Assembly: GCA_963796325.1 (NCBI GenBank)
Contig: CAWCLF010000001.1
Span: 1,178,001-1,242,000, forward strand
Length of the DNA stretch: 64,000 nucleotides
Source: CAVYGN01 sp963796325
Lineage (GTDB): Bacteria > Spirochaetota > Brevinematia > Brevinematales > JAOACQ01
Direction: 5' to 3'
Made by a program: the position numbers and the translations under genes. Below the pieces are notes generated by a model. It was given only the letters and a program-made list of their open reading frames with translations, had not been told where the DNA came from and ran no database searches. Below are positions 16,148-24,997 of the stretch, piece after piece (the stretch's first letter is position 1; each line of letters begins with the position of its first letter).

Positions 16148-17437
16148 TTACAATTTCAATAAGGATTCCTGAATAAAGAAAACGATGATCCCTGAAAAAT
16201 ATCCGGCAAGGGAAAGAAATCCAAATTTTTTAAGGTAAGTAAAAAAAGTAATTTTTTCCATCCCCATCATTGCGGCCCCCGCAGCCGAACCTATGATAAG
16301 AGCGCTTCCGCCTGTACCGGCGCAGTATGAGACGAGCAGCCAGAAGGTATTGTCTATATGAACCGATTGGACGGGGTACATACCGATAACCGCCGCCGTG
16401 AGAGGCACGTTGTCTATAACTGACGAGAAAAGGCCCAGGATGACTGCGGCTAAACTTTTGCTGCCGGTAAGGCTGTCGATAAATGCCGCGAGATTTCCGA
16501 GCGCTCCCGCAGTTTCAAGAGAAGAGACGGATAAAAGTATCCCAAGGAAAAATATAAGAGTCGTGAAATCGATCCTTTTGAGCGCGGAGGGAACGGACCT
16601 CGAACTCCTTTCCTCCTCCGGCTTATTTTTATGCATGAATTCCGTAAGAACCCAGAGAATTCCAAGCGCTGAAAGCATTCCCATGTAAGGCGGAATATTA
16701 AGGAAGGATTTCAGGAAAGGTACGGACGAGAGTAACAAAAATCCGGAAAGGAGGACCGCCAGGCTTTCCCCCTGCGCCGCGGGCCGTCCGGCTTTAATTT
16801 GTCCGCCGGTTTTTGAAACGCCTCCGGCATTATGCTTTTTCAATGTCCGTGAAAGGAATAAAACCGGTACGGCGATGCAGGCGATGCAGGGTAAAAAAAG
16901 CGATCTCATGACGTTCCAGGCAGTGATCCTTCCTGAAATCCACAGCATCACCGTGGTTATGTCTCCGATAGGGGACCAGGCGCCGCCGGCATTTACGGCT
17001 ATGACTATAGCCCCCGAATAAAGCATTGTCAATGACTTATCTTTGGAAAATTTTCTTGCCATCATGATCATAACAACGGCAGCCGTAAGGTTGTCCAGGA
17101 TGGAAGATAAAAAGAAAGCCGACAGGCAGATAATCCATAAAAGCTTTACAGGATGGCCTGTTTTGATCAAGCCGGACAAGATATCGAAGCAATTATTCGA
17201 TTCCATCAGCTCCACGATCGTCATTGCAGGCAGGAGGAAAAACAGGACTTCCGCCGCTTTGCCGGTTTGCGGTCCGAGTTCTGCGGCAAAACGGCCCGCA
17301 CCTCCTGCGATCAGGATTATCGACCAGCAAAATCCGGCAGTCAGGAGGGCGGCGGCGGCCTTGTTCTGCTTTAAAAATTCCTCCAGAATTATCACACAGT
17401 AGCCGATCAGGAAGACTATGGATATTATCAAGGCCAT
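16148..17437 (-). CDS. nhaD: Na+/H+ antiporter, NhaD type
   Basis: 429 residues from the ATG at 17437. This start is chosen over an in-frame TTG at 17518 because GGCGGA lies 6 bp upstream and the protein then begins directly at the first membrane segment. About 11-12 membrane segments are seen. Family motifs include I-L-D-N-L-T-A-A-V-V-M and N-A-G-G-A-W-S-P-I-G-D-I-T-T-V-M-L-W in the first half and V-I-D-N-V-P-L-T-A-A in the second half, an internal repeat typical of the IT superfamily. It probably exchanges sodium for protons at the inner membrane. Confidence 0.88.
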   Translation of the reverse strand: MALIISIVFLIGYCVIILEEFLKQNKAAAALLTAGFCWSIILIAGGAGRFAAELGPQTGKAAEVLFFLLPAMTIVELMESNNCFDILSGLIKTGHPVKLLWIICLSAFFLSSILDNLTAAVVMIMMARKFSKDKSLTMLYSGAIVIAVNAGGAWSPIGDITTVMLWISGRITAWNVMRSLFLPCIACIAVPVLFLSRTLKKHNAGGVSKTGGQIKAGRPAAQGESLAVLLSGFLLLSSVPFLKSFLNIPPYMGMLSALGILWVLTEFMHKNKPEEERSSRSVPSALKRIDFTTLIFFLGILLSVSSLETAGALGNLAAFIDSLTGSKSLAAVILGLFSSVIDNVPLTAAVIGMYPVQSVHIDNTFWLLVSYCAGTGGSALIIGSAAGAAMMGMEKITFFTYLKKFGFLSLAGYFSGIIVFFIQESLLKL

Positions 17438-17577
17438 AAGGTATCCGCCGTATTTAATAATAATGTTAAGAATTGACTCCGGAATATATCTTATAGCAAC
17501 CGGAAAAATAATGCACAAATTTTAAAGGCGATCCCCCTTCCGATTGACCGGAAGCGTTAAAATGCCTATCATGAATT

Positions 17578-18399
17578 ATGGTGCAATTTATATATCTCCT
17601 GCCTCTGGGTATCGTTGTCGGTATTTTCGGCACTATAATAGGTGCGGGCGGTGGATTCGTGCTTATCCCCGTGCTTATCCTTCTGTATCCGGATATGCCC
17701 CCGGAATCCATTACGGGTATTTCGCTTACAGTAGTGTTTTTCAACGCGCTGTCAGGTTCGATAGCATATGCCCGCGATAAAAGGATAGACCTTAGATCCG
17801 GGCTTTATTTTTCGGCTGCGGCCATCCCCGGTTCGATCCTGGGGGCGTTCACGACGAGGCTTTTAACGCGTAATATTTTCGACGGCATATTCGGCGCGCT
17901 TCTGATCGTTATTTCAATTTTTCTCATGATAAAACCCGAAACAAGCAAAAAGAGCGGGGTTAAGCGGAGGAAATATCATCTTTTCCGCAGGATCACCGAC
18001 TCGAACGGGGTCGCCTATTCCTTTTCTTACAATACCGCAAGGGGGATACTTATCAGCGCCGTCGTTGGTTTCATTTCAAACCTCCTCGGGATAGGCGGAG
18101 GAATAATTCATGTGCCTGCCCTTATACATTTTCTCAATTTTCCTGTGCACATAGCCACCGCGACCTCTCATTTCATTCTTGCTATCACTTCTCTTTCCGG
18201 GACAATCGTGCACCTGGCGGAGGGTTCGTTAACCGGCAGGTTTGCCGAGACTGCGGCCCTTTCGTTAGGGGCGATAATAGGCGCCCAGGCAGGCGCAAGA
18301 TTGTCGGGCCTTTTAAAGGGTCTATGGATAATAAGGGGGCTCAGCCTGGCGCTTGCAGTAACGGGGATTCGCATATTTATAAAAGCGATCGCCGGCTAA
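17578..18399 (+). CDS. TauE/SafE-family anion permease
   Basis: 273 residues with eight or so membrane segments. Both halves carry the family repeat: G-T-I-I-G-A-G-G-G-F-V-L-I-P-V-L (about 21-36) and F-I-S-N-L-L-G-I-G-G-G-I-I-H-V-P-A-L (about 164-181). The family moves sulfite, sulfonates or related anions. There is a long cytoplasmic loop between the halves (about 122-150). It is transcribed divergently from the NhaD gene, the two starts being 140 bp apart. No sulfur-metabolism gene is adjacent, so the substrate is open. Confidence 0.88.
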   Translation: MVQFIYLLPLGIVVGIFGTIIGAGGGFVLIPVLILLYPDMPPESITGISLTVVFFNALSGSIAYARDKRIDLRSGLYFSAAAIPGSILGAFTTRLLTRNIFDGIFGALLIVISIFLMIKPETSKKSGVKRRKYHLFRRITDSNGVAYSFSYNTARGILISAVVGFISNLLGIGGGIIHVPALIHFLNFPVHIATATSHFILAITSLSGTIVHLAEGSLTGRFAETAALSLGAIIGAQAGARLSGLLKGLWIIRGLSLALAVTGIRIFIKAIAG

Positions 18400-18414
18400 A
18401 GACACAGATTTGCT

Positions 18415-18443
18415 TTGACATAATGGCCGATAATATTTAATAT
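18415..18443 (+). promoter_or_regulatory. Sigma-70-type promoter of the ClpP-like gene
   Basis: TTGACA (18415-18420), a 17-bp spacer, then TAATAT (18438-18443). It lies about 40 bp before the ATG at 18485, giving a short leader with a GGGG ribosome binding site. Confidence 0.7.
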
Positions 18444-18484
18444 TATCCGGTGAAAATTATCATACCTGAATAAAGGGGAACATT

Positions 18485-19768
18485 ATGAAAAAAAATAGCA
18501 GAGGAAAAAGAGGGATATTCCTGGCGGTTTTTTTACTGACAGCCGCCTTTACTCCGGGATTTATTTCCGGCCAGTCGAACCAGCAGGTTTCAAATACCGC
18601 GCCCGACCCCCTGGTTGAATTGAAAAAACAGCACGACAAACTGGCTCTTGAAAACGAAATTGCCGAATTGTCGTTCAAGAAAAGCCTTGCGGCCGTCCAG
18701 GCCGAAATAGACACTCTTGAAAGCAAGATTGAACTTGCCGCTAAGCACTCCGGTTTGAAAGAAACCGAACGGAAAGCCGCAATCGATGATGAACTTTTCG
18801 AGGAAAAGGCGAAGCTTGAAAGGCTCAAGCTTTCGAACGATATTGCAACCGCGCAGAACGATGCTAAAAACCGCGCACTCAACCAGAAATCCCTCGACCT
18901 TCAGTTAAGGATGACGGAACTCAAAGAGGAGAAAATGGAGCTTGAAAATAAGATCGCCGTGCTTGATACCGAAATCGAACTCCGTGAAAAAAAGGATATC
19001 CTTAACAACAGGGTAAAACAGGATATCCAGTATACAACGGAACCGTTTAAAAACGGAGCGCTTGTGATAAGCGACCGCCGCATCGCCCTCGACGATGTCA
19101 TAACAATGGAATCGGCTGATTATGTCGTCGAAAGGATCAATTATTTCAACAACCAGAACCGGACATACCCTATATTCATCGTAATCGACAGTTCCCCGGG
19201 AGGTTCGGTTATGGCCGGATACAGGATACTTAAAGCGATGAGCGGAAGCCCGGCCCCGGTTTATGTCGTAGTCAAATCCTACGCGGCGAGCATGGCTGCG
19301 AATATAACGACCCAGGCAAAGAGATCTTTCGCATACCCGAACGCCATCATTCTTCACCACCAGATCCTGGGCGGCATGTCAGGAAATCTGACCGAACAGA
19401 AAGAATCGGTTAAAGAGACCGAAGAGTGGTGGAAAAGGCTGGCGACGCCTGTGGCCCAGAAAATGGGGATAAGCCTTGATGAATTTATAAAGCAAATGTA
19501 TGCGCACCGCAGCACGGGAGACTGGATGGAATTCGGGGACACTGCAAAAAAACTGAAATGGGTGGATGAAATTGTTGAAACGATAAGCGAAGAATCCTAC
19601 GTCAAAAACCCCGATCTTTCATCTGCAGCGGCGGCAAAGCCTCATGGCTTCGATATAACCGAACAGACTGACCAGGACGGGCGCCATTACAAGCTGCTTC
19701 CGAGGCTCGATCCTGTCGACGTATATTATATTTATAACCCGGACGATTATTACAGGCTGGCGCGGTAG
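18485..19768 (+). CDS. Exported ClpP-like serine protease with coiled-coil domain
   Basis: 427 residues. Signal peptide about 1-28. Residues about 37-175 are a charged coiled coil. Residues about 185-375 form a ClpP/crotonase-fold domain: F-I-V-I-D-S-S-P-G-G-S-V-M-A-G-Y (oxyanion loop), then S-Y-A-A-S-M-A-A with the likely nucleophile Ser, and I-I-L-H-H-Q with the likely catalytic His. ClpP is normally cytoplasmic and lacks a coiled coil; a signal peptide places this one in the periplasm, like SppA or NfeD-linked proteases. No ClpX/A partner is nearby. Its substrate is unknown; membrane or envelope proteins are a guess. Confidence 0.82.
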   Translation: MKKNSRGKRGIFLAVFLLTAAFTPGFISGQSNQQVSNTAPDPLVELKKQHDKLALENEIAELSFKKSLAAVQAEIDTLESKIELAAKHSGLKETERKAAIDDELFEEKAKLERLKLSNDIATAQNDAKNRALNQKSLDLQLRMTELKEEKMELENKIAVLDTEIELREKKDILNNRVKQDIQYTTEPFKNGALVISDRRIALDDVITMESADYVVERINYFNNQNRTYPIFIVIDSSPGGSVMAGYRILKAMSGSPAPVYVVVKSYAASMAANITTQAKRSFAYPNAIILHHQILGGMSGNLTEQKESVKETEEWWKRLATPVAQKMGISLDEFIKQMYAHRSTGDWMEFGDTAKKLKWVDEIVETISEESYVKNPDLSSAAAAKPHGFDITEQTDQDGRHYKLLPRLDPVDVYYIYNPDDYYRLAR

Positions 19769-19860
19769 GATATCACTCCTTGTAATACTCGAACAATTCG
19801 ACAGCAATCTCGAAACGGTTCCATCCCCCGGGGGTTTGATGACCCGGATTCAATCTTTAA

Positions 19861-20988
19861 TCATGTGCAGATTTCACAAAGCCTGTTTTCATTGATGCCG
19901 TTTTTTATCTCCATTGCGATCCTTTCCCCGTAGCTTAAGGATTCGCCGTACAGGTAGCCGGAATAAGGCGTGAACAGCGTCCCGGGGCTCCCCGGGATCC
20001 TCAGCGATACGTCAAATACGACAAGCTCCTCTTTGCCATGCTCTGCGGCTATCGCCCCCTGGAGCGCAAAGGGCCCGATGATGCCGGGGGGATGATTTTC
20101 TTTTGTTGCTGCGACGAAGCGTTCGCCCGCATCGAAAGCCTTTTCAAGTAGGGATTCTTTTACGGTACAGGTTATATGTCCGGTTTCGATGTATTTAACG
20201 TCGATATGCTTGAGCACTTCGATCTGTTCCGGCGCGGTCAGCCTTAAAATGCCGTCCAGGCTTGTCTGCCTCCGGGTATCGGTTCCCATAAGTTCAAGCT
20301 CGTTGTCTAATACCGAATAAAAGAAGTTGAAGTTCACCTGGGCCCCGATTACATATTCTTCGATAACCGCCAGTGAAAGGGCATCTTCAGTAATAATCCC
20401 TTTCTTTATAAGTTCGCCGGATTTTGCAAGGTAACCCTTAAAGTCGTGTACGAAGAAAAAGGATCTTTCGTAGGTGCGCATAGCTTCCGATGCCTTCACG
20501 ATGCTTAATCTGTCTATGTCTTCGGGGCTTTTAAAAATATGCGGAATGCGGATGCCCGCTTTTTTAAGGAGTTCGTACTGGTTATTCGGGACTGTCCTTT
20601 CCTCGAGCTTCAGGATCGTACGGGTGCCGAAAATCGGGACAAGGAATTCGTTTTCTATTTTATTAAAATCAAAATAAACCCAGAAGTACCTGTTATGAAT
20701 GAAAATTGTATTCATCCGCCGCAGTTTTTCCTGTATTTCCGGCTTAAGTATGCCTTCGAATTTCTCCAGGACTATCGTATCGTCGACAATCCCTTTGCCG
20801 TTCCCGGCCCTATAATACTTTGAATAGGTTTTTTCCCTCCCTGCCTGGCATACAACTGCTGTTTTGAATCCATATTTTTTCGCACCCCGGCAAACGTCAA
20901 GTGCGGAATGGCCGCCGAGCACTCCTATCGTGATATTTTCCCTGTCGTAGCCGTCGAGAACGGCGTTCAATTCATTTTTTGTTATCAT
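19861..20988 (-). CDS. PurP-like ATP-grasp enzyme, paralogue 2
   Basis: 375 residues, homologous to the gene just upstream. Near the N-terminus, I-G-V-L-G-G-H-S-A-L-D-V (about 22-33) matches the PurP nucleotide-binding segment. The ATP-grasp half ends with F-A-L-Q-G-A-I-A and F-D-V-S-L-R-I-P-G-S-P (about 331-341). PurP makes FAICAR from AICAR, formate and ATP, a purine step best known from archaea; a second paralogue of uncertain role is common beside it. The start codon overlaps the stop of the first PurP gene by 4 bp. Confidence 0.82.
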   Translation of the reverse strand: MITKNELNAVLDGYDRENITIGVLGGHSALDVCRGAKKYGFKTAVVCQAGREKTYSKYYRAGNGKGIVDDTIVLEKFEGILKPEIQEKLRRMNTIFIHNRYFWVYFDFNKIENEFLVPIFGTRTILKLEERTVPNNQYELLKKAGIRIPHIFKSPEDIDRLSIVKASEAMRTYERSFFFVHDFKGYLAKSGELIKKGIITEDALSLAVIEEYVIGAQVNFNFFYSVLDNELELMGTDTRRQTSLDGILRLTAPEQIEVLKHIDVKYIETGHITCTVKESLLEKAFDAGERFVAATKENHPPGIIGPFALQGAIAAEHGKEELVVFDVSLRIPGSPGTLFTPYSGYLYGESLSYGERIAMEIKNGINENRLCEICT

Positions 20989-21995
20989 CCCGTTATCCTT
21001 TCCTGCCTGTTTCTTTCATTGGCAGTCCTTATCTCCCTGGCTATCCTCCTGCCTGTGCTCATTGGCACATCGTATTTTAGATCGGTGTATGGGCTGCCGT
21101 TTATGTATAAGTTGGTGCCCGCCACGATCCTGGCCGATAATTCGAAAACATAAAAATCCTGCTCCGGGGTCAGGACTCCTTCAAGGCAGAACGGCCCGAA
21201 AAGGCCGATCCCGTCAAGATCCCCGGATACATTTACCACAGAGAGGCCTATCTCGAAAAAATGGGGAAGGAGGCTTTCCCTCACTACTACGGGGATATTG
21301 CCCACAACCACATAGCTCGGATCGACCCTTTCAAGCGCCATCTGGTCCCTGGCGGATATCCTGCCCAGCGAATCGACGTTGCTCTCGTATCGAATATCGA
21401 AGCTCATGATTTCCAGGGTTTGATCCAGGGACGAATAGAAATAATGAGCATACATGGGCACTCCGATGATGTATTCCTGGATAATATATTTTTCGCCGCT
21501 GTACCCGGTCATTTTCGCATTAAAGTCCTCTTCGTTCTTAGCCAGGAAATATCCCTTGCCGCCCCTGGCGCCATGGAATTTGACGATGACCGGCCTGTCG
21601 ATCTCTTCCGGTTTCGAATAAATTCCGGGGAGTTTCAAACCCGCTTTTTTAAGCCAGCTCCTCTGCTTTTCCCTGTCCGATTCCCATTCGAGAATGGATT
21701 TATTCCCGTAATAGGGGATTCTAAGCTTCTTTATGCGGTCAAGTCCGAGATATTCGATAAAGGATGCATGGGGTATAATGATGCTGGATTTTTTGATAAG
21801 ATTGTCTTCAAGGATGTAAAAGTCATTCCAGGATTCTAACCTGATTATTTCATCGGCGATATGAAAGGATTCGTAGGGCGCTTCCCTTCCCCTGAGGCAT
21901 ATTACGGTTGTCGTGAAGCCTTCGAGCTTTGCGCCCTTAAGGATCTGGAGCGCCGAATGGCTGCCTATGGTAGCGATATTTTTTATGCTTTCCAT
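20985..21995 (-). CDS. purP: Formate-dependent FAICAR synthetase, PurP family
   Basis: 336 residues. Motifs of PurP are visible: I-A-T-I-G-S-H-S-A-L-Q-I-L-K-G-A (about 7-22), P-Y-Y-G-N-K (about 93-98), V-I-V-K-F-H-G-A-R-G-G-K-G-Y-F (about 135-149), and F-E-L-S-A-R-I-V-A-G-T-N (about 284-295). The enzyme replaces the formyl-folate step of purine synthesis with free formate. It is rare outside archaea, so horizontal transfer is plausible. The gene lies 52 bp after an ABC permease gene on the same strand. Confidence 0.85.
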   Translation of the reverse strand: MESIKNIATIGSHSALQILKGAKLEGFTTTVICLRGREAPYESFHIADEIIRLESWNDFYILEDNLIKKSSIIIPHASFIEYLGLDRIKKLRIPYYGNKSILEWESDREKQRSWLKKAGLKLPGIYSKPEEIDRPVIVKFHGARGGKGYFLAKNEEDFNAKMTGYSGEKYIIQEYIIGVPMYAHYFYSSLDQTLEIMSFDIRYESNVDSLGRISARDQMALERVDPSYVVVGNIPVVVRESLLPHFFEIGLSVVNVSGDLDGIGLFGPFCLEGVLTPEQDFYVFELSARIVAGTNLYINGSPYTDLKYDVPMSTGRRIAREIRTANERNRQERITG

Positions 21996-22047
21996 GAAAA
22001 ATCTTAAGACAATGCATAAATTTTGTCAAATATAGTCGGATCACATG

Positions 22048-22836
22048 TCAGATCGCGCCCTTTTTCCTGTATATCCTCAAAATCATGCCGTCCGTCACTG
22101 CAAAAAGAACAAGAGGGACGGCAAGGAACACAAGGGTTAGCATAGAAGCTGTGCTCCTGTCGGACGAATTGAGAAAAGGAAAGAGGTATCCCGTATAAGA
22201 TGGCACCCTGCCGCCTCCGATCAAAAATACCAGGAAGTATTCGGAAAAGGAAACGAGAAATACGATCGATCCGCCTGAAATTACTGCGGGGATCAGCATT
22301 GGGATTTCCACTGATATAAGGGTCCGAAGCCGTCCCGCGCCCAGGTTGGCGGCGCATTCCTTGTATTCGGAACCGAAGGCATCGAAGCCGGCAGTCAGGG
22401 CTCTGAGCATATAGGGATACGATGCAGCCGATAAAATCAGGACAACGCCGGGGAAGGTATCCGAAAGGCCTGTCCTGATAAAAATAAAATGCATTCCCAT
22501 CGAAAAGGCCATGGCCGGGACAAGCGCAGGCGCCAGCAGCAGCCCCTCGAGGACATACCTGAACCGGAATGTCGAACGTGCGAAAACCGAAGCGGGCAGT
22601 ACTGTCATAAAAAATGTAAGGGCAACCGTACAGATCGAATATGAAAATGAATAGAAAAGTCCGGCCGATATTCCAATGAATTCGCCGGTTATGTATTTAA
22701 CGGAATGCAGGTCGAAACGCAGCGGTATAATATCGGGAAATTTCCATTGCGAGGAAAAAGCGTATAAAAACAATACTACGGCCGGGAGGAAGAAAATGAT
22801 ATTGAATACCGCGACGGATACGGCGCCCCTCTTCAT
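22048..22836 (-). CDS. ABC importer permease 2 (PotC/ThiP-like)
   Basis: 262 residues with six membrane segments. The cytoplasmic loop E-C-A-A-N-L-G-A-G-R-L-R-T-L-I-S-V-E-I-P-M-L (about 158-179) is the EAA coupling motif of binding-protein-dependent permeases. It overlaps the upstream permease gene by 4 bp. Together with the gene at 22833-23693, it should form the membrane channel for the substrate-binding protein at 23701-24906. Confidence 0.9.
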   Translation of the reverse strand: MKRGAVSVAVFNIIFFLPAVVLFLYAFSSQWKFPDIIPLRFDLHSVKYITGEFIGISAGLFYSFSYSICTVALTFFMTVLPASVFARSTFRFRYVLEGLLLAPALVPAMAFSMGMHFIFIRTGLSDTFPGVVLILSAASYPYMLRALTAGFDAFGSEYKECAANLGAGRLRTLISVEIPMLIPAVISGGSIVFLVSFSEYFLVFLIGGGRVPSYTGYLFPFLNSSDRSTASMLTLVFLAVPLVLFAVTDGMILRIYRKKGAI

Positions 22837-23693
22837 ATCTTCCTCACGTCATTCGATATCCTGCCGACAATCCTTGAATAAATTATTATAAAAACGATCG
22901 AAAACAAAAAAACGAGCGTGAGGATCGCCATAGCGACCGGCCTGTAATAGAGGTCGCGCTGAAAATAGTACTCGTAAATCCTCATCGACAGCATTCCCGG
23001 GTAGCTGTCGCCGAGTATGAAAGGAAGGTCGAAAGCTCCGAAACTGTATATGAATAGTATTATAAACGAAGTATTTACTACCGGCATTATAAACGGCATT
23101 ATCACCCTGGTAAAGATCATAAATGGTCCGGCGCCGAGCATCCTGGCCGTATCGGCCTGCCTTGAGTCAAGCTTTGCAAGCATTCCGGTGATAAGGACCA
23201 TTACAAAGGGGATTTCCTTTACGGTATAACCGGCAATTATATCTATCCCGTTGCCGGAGAATACCAGCGGGGGGAATCCTGCCGGACTGCTGATAATGCC
23301 GGCATGGTAAAAAATAGAGGCAACTACTCCGGTTTTACTGAGCAGGATTATAATTATAAAAGCTACGGAAATATGGGGGAGAATAAGGAATATTCTATGC
23401 AGGAAGGCGAGCCTCTGCATCCTGACGGGAAGCGACCAGATCCAGCTGGCAAGGACAGTGCCTGCGGCCGTGGCCGCTGCTGCCGAAACGAAAGCCGTGT
23501 AAAGTGAAAAGAGCCATGAACGGATAAACCAGGAGTCTTTAAAAAGCATTGAATAGGCAAAAAGGGCCGAAGGATACCTGTAACCGTAATCCAGGAGGCA
23601 GAACGACTGCAGGACTGTCATCAATATGCCGGCCAGGAAAAGCAGCATAAAAGGGATTAAAATGGTCAGAAGTCCGGGCAAACCTTTTTTCAT
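22833..23693 (-). CDS. ABC importer permease 1
   Basis: 286 residues from the ATG at 23693, which has GAGG 6 bp upstream; an in-frame GTG at 23711 is an alternative that would overlap the previous gene. Six membrane segments and an EAA-type loop A-R-M-L-G-A-G-P-F-M-I-F-T-R-V-I-M-P (residues about 178-195) are present. The family is that of spermidine, thiamine, iron and Ynj-type importers. Only 7 bp separate the start from the stop of the binding-protein gene. Confidence 0.9.
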   Translation of the reverse strand: MKKGLPGLLTILIPFMLLFLAGILMTVLQSFCLLDYGYRYPSALFAYSMLFKDSWFIRSWLFSLYTAFVSAAAATAAGTVLASWIWSLPVRMQRLAFLHRIFLILPHISVAFIIIILLSKTGVVASIFYHAGIISSPAGFPPLVFSGNGIDIIAGYTVKEIPFVMVLITGMLAKLDSRQADTARMLGAGPFMIFTRVIMPFIMPVVNTSFIILFIYSFGAFDLPFILGDSYPGMLSMRIYEYYFQRDLYYRPVAMAILTLVFLFSIVFIIIYSRIVGRISNDVRKI

Positions 23694-23700
23694 TGCGGCC

Positions 23701-24906
23701 TCACTTTTCAAGAACTTCCGATTTCCAGCCGTCTTCGAGTTTTTCCACGTAATCGGAGGGAATCTCCGGAACCCCGTATTTTGAAAGGGTTTCGAAAGGC
23801 AGCGTCGAAGCGCCCAGGTCGAGATTCATGAATTTGTTTTTCCACTCCTCCGGCAGCTTATTTAAATCCAGGACAGTAAAGTCTCCCCAGTTTGACGGTT
23901 CGTTCTTTGAAAACTGCGCGCCGGGCGATAACAGGAAATTTGCCGCCGTCATCGCTCCCGCCTTGTTCGGGGCGTTGAAGGGTATAGCGGTGTAATGAGT
24001 ATTGTAAATGGAACCGTCTTCCATTACAAATGTCCTCACGGTTGACGGATACCGCCCCGTTATGATCCTGTTAGCTGCGTCGGCCTGGTGGTAGGACATA
24101 TTGAAATCAACTTCACCCCTTTCGAAAAGAGTGTCGAGCGATGTGATGTCCTTTGGAAAATCATGCCCCTGCTGCCATAGATAAGGCTTCATAGCCCTTA
24201 AATACTTCCATAATTTCGGGGAATTGGCGCCGAAAAGCTTTTCATCGAAGCCTTTCATATACCGGGAATAGCCCCCTGTTTCCGCGTAAAAGGCCTGGCG
24301 TATGAATGCGGAACCTGTAAAATCCGGAGGCTGCGGGTATGTGAACCGGCCCGGATTTTTCATGGCCCACTTCAGGAGGCTGCCGAAAGTCCTGGGCGGG
24401 TCCTTGATTTTCGAGGAATCGTACTCGAAAACGAACTGGGCGCGCCCCCACGGCGCCTCAAAGCCTTTTACAGGATAGCCGAAATCGTATTCCACCGAAG
24501 AGGGTTCGACATATTTGATAAAATTCGGAAGTTTTCCTGCAAACGGGCCGTATAACAGGCCGTTCTCGTAAGCGTTCCGGAAGTTTTCGCCGTTAATCCA
24601 GACAAGGTCGATGGAGCCTTCGGTTTTTAAGGCCTGTTTTTCGGCAAGGAGCTTGTTAACGAAGACCCTGGCATCGGCAGGCACCCTGACGAGGGTGATG
24701 CTGTACCGCGATTTTAATTCCTTCGCGACATAATTGTCGATCCAGGAGTTGATGCTTACGGACCCTCCCCACATGTAAAACCTGACGGTCGTACCCTGCG
24801 CGGCTTTTTCGATATCTTTGTAATCCATCGACTGCCAGTCGGGTTCATGATGCGCCGCACAGGAGAAAAATAAAGAAAAGAGAATAAGCGCCCATAAATG
24901 CTTCAT
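23701..24906 (-). CDS. ABC importer substrate-binding lipoprotein, YnjB-like
   Basis: 401 residues. The lipoprotein signal ends at F-F-S-C (Cys16). The opening segment T-V-R-F-Y-M-W-G-G-S-V-S-I-N-S-W-I-D (about 39-56) and the following V-D-L-V-W-I-N-G-E-N-F-type segment are characteristic of YnjB proteins of the extracellular solute-binding family 1/6 group. The E. coli YnjBCD substrate is not firmly known; thiamine-like compounds have been suggested for relatives. Here it is encoded with an APH-like kinase and two PurP genes, which hints at a nucleoside or vitamin precursor. Confidence 0.82.
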   Translation of the reverse strand: MKHLWALILFSLFFSCAAHHEPDWQSMDYKDIEKAAQGTTVRFYMWGGSVSINSWIDNYVAKELKSRYSITLVRVPADARVFVNKLLAEKQALKTEGSIDLVWINGENFRNAYENGLLYGPFAGKLPNFIKYVEPSSVEYDFGYPVKGFEAPWGRAQFVFEYDSSKIKDPPRTFGSLLKWAMKNPGRFTYPQPPDFTGSAFIRQAFYAETGGYSRYMKGFDEKLFGANSPKLWKYLRAMKPYLWQQGHDFPKDITSLDTLFERGEVDFNMSYHQADAANRIITGRYPSTVRTFVMEDGSIYNTHYTAIPFNAPNKAGAMTAANFLLSPGAQFSKNEPSNWGDFTVLDLNKLPEEWKNKFMNLDLGASTLPFETLSKYGVPEIPSDYVEKLEDGWKSEVLEK

Positions 24907-24997
24907 TGGTGCCTCCTCAAATGCTCCGGTTTATATCAATTCATAATTTAATAAAAATTATTGTAAAAAGAAAATCATTCGATTTTCCGGCAGTAAA

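Noticed and set aside
17438..17518. TTG start giving NhaD 27 more residues
   Set aside because: The ATG at 17437 has a ribosome binding site and places the first membrane segment at the N-terminus as in the family.
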